Positions 61,768 to 64,000 of a stretch of 64,000 bases of DNA are shown here, piece by piece (the first letter of the stretch is position 1; each line of letters begins with the position of its first letter). The notes under the pieces are model-generated. The model had not been told where the DNA came from. It searched no databases and was given only the letters and a program-made list of their open reading frames with translations. A program made the translations under genes and the position numbers. This DNA is from Elusimicrobium minutum Pei191 (GTDB taxonomy: Bacteria; Elusimicrobiota; Elusimicrobia; Elusimicrobiales; Elusimicrobiaceae): positions 124,001 through 188,000 of the forward strand of contig NC_010644.1 of assembly GCF_000020145.1 (NCBI RefSeq), given 5' to 3'.

Positions 61768-62811
61768 CTAGAAGGAAGGTATTCTTCCCGCCATGAGTTC
61801 GGCCAGCGGCGCGGTTGTTTTAAACCTTGCCATAACTACCTGTATCGCTGCTGTCAGCGGAACGGCCAGAAATGCGCCGGCTATTCCCCAAATTAAACTC
61901 CACACCACTAACGCGCATATAACGGTTACCGGGTGCATGTCTACGGCGCTGCCCATTACTTTTGGTTCAATAATGTTACCAAGCACAAACTGGGCTGTTA
62001 TGGCTAAACTCATTATAATTATAAATCTGGAACCCAATCCATATTGTAAAAATATTACGGGCACCGGCAGCAGAACCGCAACTATTGAACCGACATTGGG
62101 TATAAAATTAAGAAAAAAAGTTATAAATCCGAACATAAAAGCCAGTTCAACGTTAAACGCGCCCAATATTATCCAAACCACGATACCTGTTATTAAAGAT
62201 ACGGCCACTTTAACCGTTATATAAAAAGAAATTCTACTTTGTATTTCCTGCATGGTTTTACTTTCTTTGGTTGTTTTTTGTTCCGCCGCGCGGGATCCGG
62301 CAAAGAAAAAGAATAAGATAATAATAACTAAAAATGTGGAAATTGATAAAGAAAGCAGTACGCTGCCCAGGCTTTTAACAAACGTAAATACGGGCAGGTT
62401 TCTAAGTGCGTCTAAAATAAAAGCGTTGTCTATGTGAAAATTATATTTGGACGCGGTAAATGTCGCCCAATTCGCTATATCGATAAGTTTTTCTCTATAA
62501 GCGTCCGCGCCGCTTATAAAACTGCCTATGGAGTTATATATAAATATTGCGACCAGCGCGGTAAGGCCGCAAACAGCCAAAAACGTAAGCGAAAGTATAA
62601 GAAGGTTTGGCATCTTTGTTTTTTTTGTTAAGAAACGTATCATAGGCGCTAATACCGTATAAATAAGCACCGCTATGACAAACGGCATGGAAACCGATTT
62701 GGTAAAAATCAGACAAAACGCAAGCGCCACACTGGCAAGTATAGCTACGCAAACTGATATAAAATGAAGGACTTTTGTGCTTGAAATAATTCGTTCAATA
62801 TGTTCAGACAT
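61768..62811 (-). CDS. AI-2E/PerM-family membrane permease
   Basis: 347 residues with about eight hydrophobic segments, in the TqsA/YhhT family pattern. GFITFFLNFIPNVGSIVAVL is the conserved loop and helix region, and the C-terminal IWGIAGAFLAVPLTAAIQVV motif is also characteristic. Members transport autoinducer-2 in E. coli and act in other roles (such as Na+/H+ antiport) elsewhere, so the substrate is not inferred. It is 16 bases downstream of the coiled-coil gene and in its operon. Confidence 0.9.
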   Translation of the reverse strand: MSEHIERIISSTKVLHFISVCVAILASVALAFCLIFTKSVSMPFVIAVLIYTVLAPMIRFLTKKTKMPNLLILSLTFLAVCGLTALVAIFIYNSIGSFISGADAYREKLIDIANWATFTASKYNFHIDNAFILDALRNLPVFTFVKSLGSVLLSLSISTFLVIIILFFFFAGSRAAEQKTTKESKTMQEIQSRISFYITVKVAVSLITGIVVWIILGAFNVELAFMFGFITFFLNFIPNVGSIVAVLLPVPVIFLQYGLGSRFIIIMSLAITAQFVLGNIIEPKVMGSAVDMHPVTVICALVVWSLIWGIAGAFLAVPLTAAIQVVMARFKTTAPLAELMAGRIPSF

Positions 62812-62827
62812 AACAACTTCCCCTGTT

Positions 62828-63343
62828 TTAATAAATAGTTTTTTTGGCCTCTAAAATTTTACTTAGTTCACGCGCCATAAAAAGTATTTTATTCGCAAGC
62901 TTGTCTAAAGTAAGCGTTGCGGTTTCAATCATCCACAAATTAAGTTTTAAAGAAGAGTCTTTCGCCGTAGGATATACATAACCGAAAGCGGATTGAAATT
63001 CATCTATCGTTTTTGCTAAAGTTCTGGATTTTAAATTAACCGTTTTAACTTCAAGACTGTAAACTTCGGTAATTTCCTTCTTGCTTAAATTTCTAAGTTC
63101 CTCTCTTGTTTTAGCCCAAAACTCCTCGCTTGTGTTGGCAAGGTCATATATTGTTTTTGCGGTAATGTTAAATTCTTTTTCTAAAGATTCATCTCTAGTA
63201 TGGATACCTTTTTTAACCTGCGCGCTTAATGACTCAAGCCTGGGTACAAAAGAATAAAGCTGCTTGCCCGCAGCGCTTATTTCTTTGCGCATGGTTTCCA
63301 GTTTTGTCTCGGTGTTTTCAAAAAAATAGTTTATATTTTGCAT
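62828..63343 (-). CDS. Hypothetical helical protein
   Basis: 171 residues, charged and almost entirely alpha-helical by eye, with heptad-like stretches at about 10-60 and 85-110 and no membrane span. No family is recognised. It lies 8 bases from the sensor-kinase gene and 16 bases from the AI-2E-like gene, so it may act with one of them, for example as a response partner or scaffold. This is inference from co-transcription only. Confidence 0.7.
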   Translation of the reverse strand: MQNINYFFENTETKLETMRKEISAAGKQLYSFVPRLESLSAQVKKGIHTRDESLEKEFNITAKTIYDLANTSEEFWAKTREELRNLSKKEITEVYSLEVKTVNLKSRTLAKTIDEFQSAFGYVYPTAKDSSLKLNLWMIETATLTLDKLANKILFMARELSKILEAKKTIY

Positions 63344-63351
63344 TTAATTTA

Positions 63352-64000
63352 TCAGTTGGGTATATTTAAAGTAAAAACGGAGCCGGACCCCTGGTCGCTT
63401 ACTACGCTTACGGATCCTCCGTGTAAGTCCATGACTTTTTTTACATAAGGAAGCCCTAAGCCCCATCCTTCGATTTGTCCTGTAAAATAGTCGTCAATTT
63501 GGTAAAACTTTTCAAAAAGTCTGCTTATTTCTCCGGGGCGTATTCCCGTACCGGTGTCTTTAATTGAAATAGAAACATAATTAGTGTTTTTTGTGCAATA
63601 TATTTTTATAAGCCTTTCTATATGGTTATTAAACTTTATAGCGTTGTCAATAAGTTCTTTAATGGCCATTTTAAAATAGTTAGCGTCTATATTTACCATA
63701 AGATCGTCAGGGCAAATAATTTCAATAGCGCAGGAATCACGCGAAATGTTGTTTGACTTTATAATGATTGAGCGGTTGCTTCCTTCCGTGGAATAAACAA
63801 TACATTCTGCGGATGCTTCTTTAAGAAGACTTTTTAAATTAACTTCATTCTTCACTATTTCAAGCTGACTCATTTCTTCAATTTTTGTAAAACGCAGCAA
63901 CTTGTCAACCAAGATAGCAAGTTTTTGCCCCTGCTTGTTGATTTCCTCAAAAGCTTTTTCAGTAAAGGGGGAAAATTTTTCTTTGCTTTTTTGCGCGATA
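63352..64000 (-). CDS. Sensor histidine kinase, C-terminal part
   Basis: The open frame continues through the window edge, so the N-terminus and sensor domain are outside; 216 codons are visible. The HATPase core shows the N box (ELIDNAIKFNNH), G1 (DTGTGIRPGEISRLF), and G2 (GWGLGLPYVKKVMDLHGG) in order. The segment before it, with EINKQGQKLAILVDKLLRFT, is the second helix of the dimerization domain; the phosphorylated histidine itself falls outside. A response regulator is not seen in this window. The frame's TTG at 63912 is internal, not a start. Confidence 0.88.
   Translation of the reverse strand, partial: IAQKSKEKFSPFTEKAFEEINKQGQKLAILVDKLLRFTKIEEMSQLEIVKNEVNLKSLLKEASAECIVYSTEGSNRSIIIKSNNISRDSCAIEIICPDDLMVNIDANYFKMAIKELIDNAIKFNNHIERLIKIYCTKNTNYVSISIKDTGTGIRPGEISRLFEKFYQIDDYFTGQIEGWGLGLPYVKKVMDLHGGSVSVVSDQGSGSVFTLNIPN

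Noticed and set aside
61793-62224. 143-codon plus-strand frame opposite the AI-2E-like gene
   Set aside because: The minus-strand frame has the family loop and helices; the plus frame is a hydrophobic shadow.
1-64000. CRISPR arrays, insertion sequences, prophage or rRNA genes
   Set aside because: No regularly spaced direct repeats, transposase-like frames, phage structural genes or rRNA sequences were noticed. The Xer-family recombinase sits in a housekeeping context.

Overview
The window reads as chromosomal DNA of a small-genome, fermentative, Gram-negative bacterium. An outer membrane is implied by an LptD-type LPS porin, a TolC-like channel with an RND pump, and several lipoproteins with lipoboxes. 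Fermentative metabolism is suggested by an NfnAB-type transhydrogenase pair, a threonine dehydrogenase/KBL pair and a mannose-family PTS. Base composition is moderately AT-rich and intergenic gaps are short. Type IV pilin genes, intact and decayed, are scattered singly rather than in an assembly cluster. From memory this combination resembles Elusimicrobiota (Elusimicrobium-like); that assignment is inference, not a search result.

Layout. 1-1.1 kb: end of psd, then pssA (phosphatidylethanolamine synthesis). 1.2-8.2 kb: a PPP-type phosphatase divergent from a tetR-tolC-MFP-RND efflux operon with a clear promoter/operator. 8.2-17 kb: hpf, then hprK-rapZ-EIIA-EIIB-EIIC-EIID-HPr-EI-lepA, a compact PTS-plus-regulator operon. 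17-20.3 kb: a minus-strand C39-like peptidase and an orphan peptide-binding lipoprotein, then two tRNA genes and a duplicated tRNA 3' end. 20.3-27.4 kb: nucleoside-type MFS transporter, yajQ, pheST, a small coiled-coil protein, zapA, rarA. 27.4-30.7 kb: decayed DNA, a frameshifted pilin and a DUF2207 membrane protein. 30.7-35.3 kb: tdh-kbl, a pilin, a trypsin-like protease and nth.

35.3-50.5 kb is a long co-directional run: tpiA, deoC, a 1097-residue DnaA-like AAA+ protein with a very long disordered region, two lipoproteins (LPP20-like and FlgT-like), comM, dprA, topA, a Xer recombinase, a ROK kinase and lptD. Many of these genes overlap by 1-11 bases. 50.5-57.4 kb is minus strand: mfd, a class A PBP, pilin remnants, lemA and a YtxH protein. 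57.5-60.8 kb: NfnBA-like genes followed immediately by a squalene/phytoene-synthase-family gene. 60.8-64 kb is minus strand: a sensor kinase running off the window, a coiled-coil protein, an AI-2E-family permease and two RDD proteins. Perfect hairpin terminators mark most unit boundaries, several of them placed to serve convergent genes.

The best candidate for something undescribed is the DnaA-like AAA+ protein and the two lipoproteins coupled to it. Next are the pilin loci: one pilin coupled to a secreted trypsin-like protease, and two broken pilins lying directly downstream of lemA and of the DUF2207 gene, whose products are often functionally paired.
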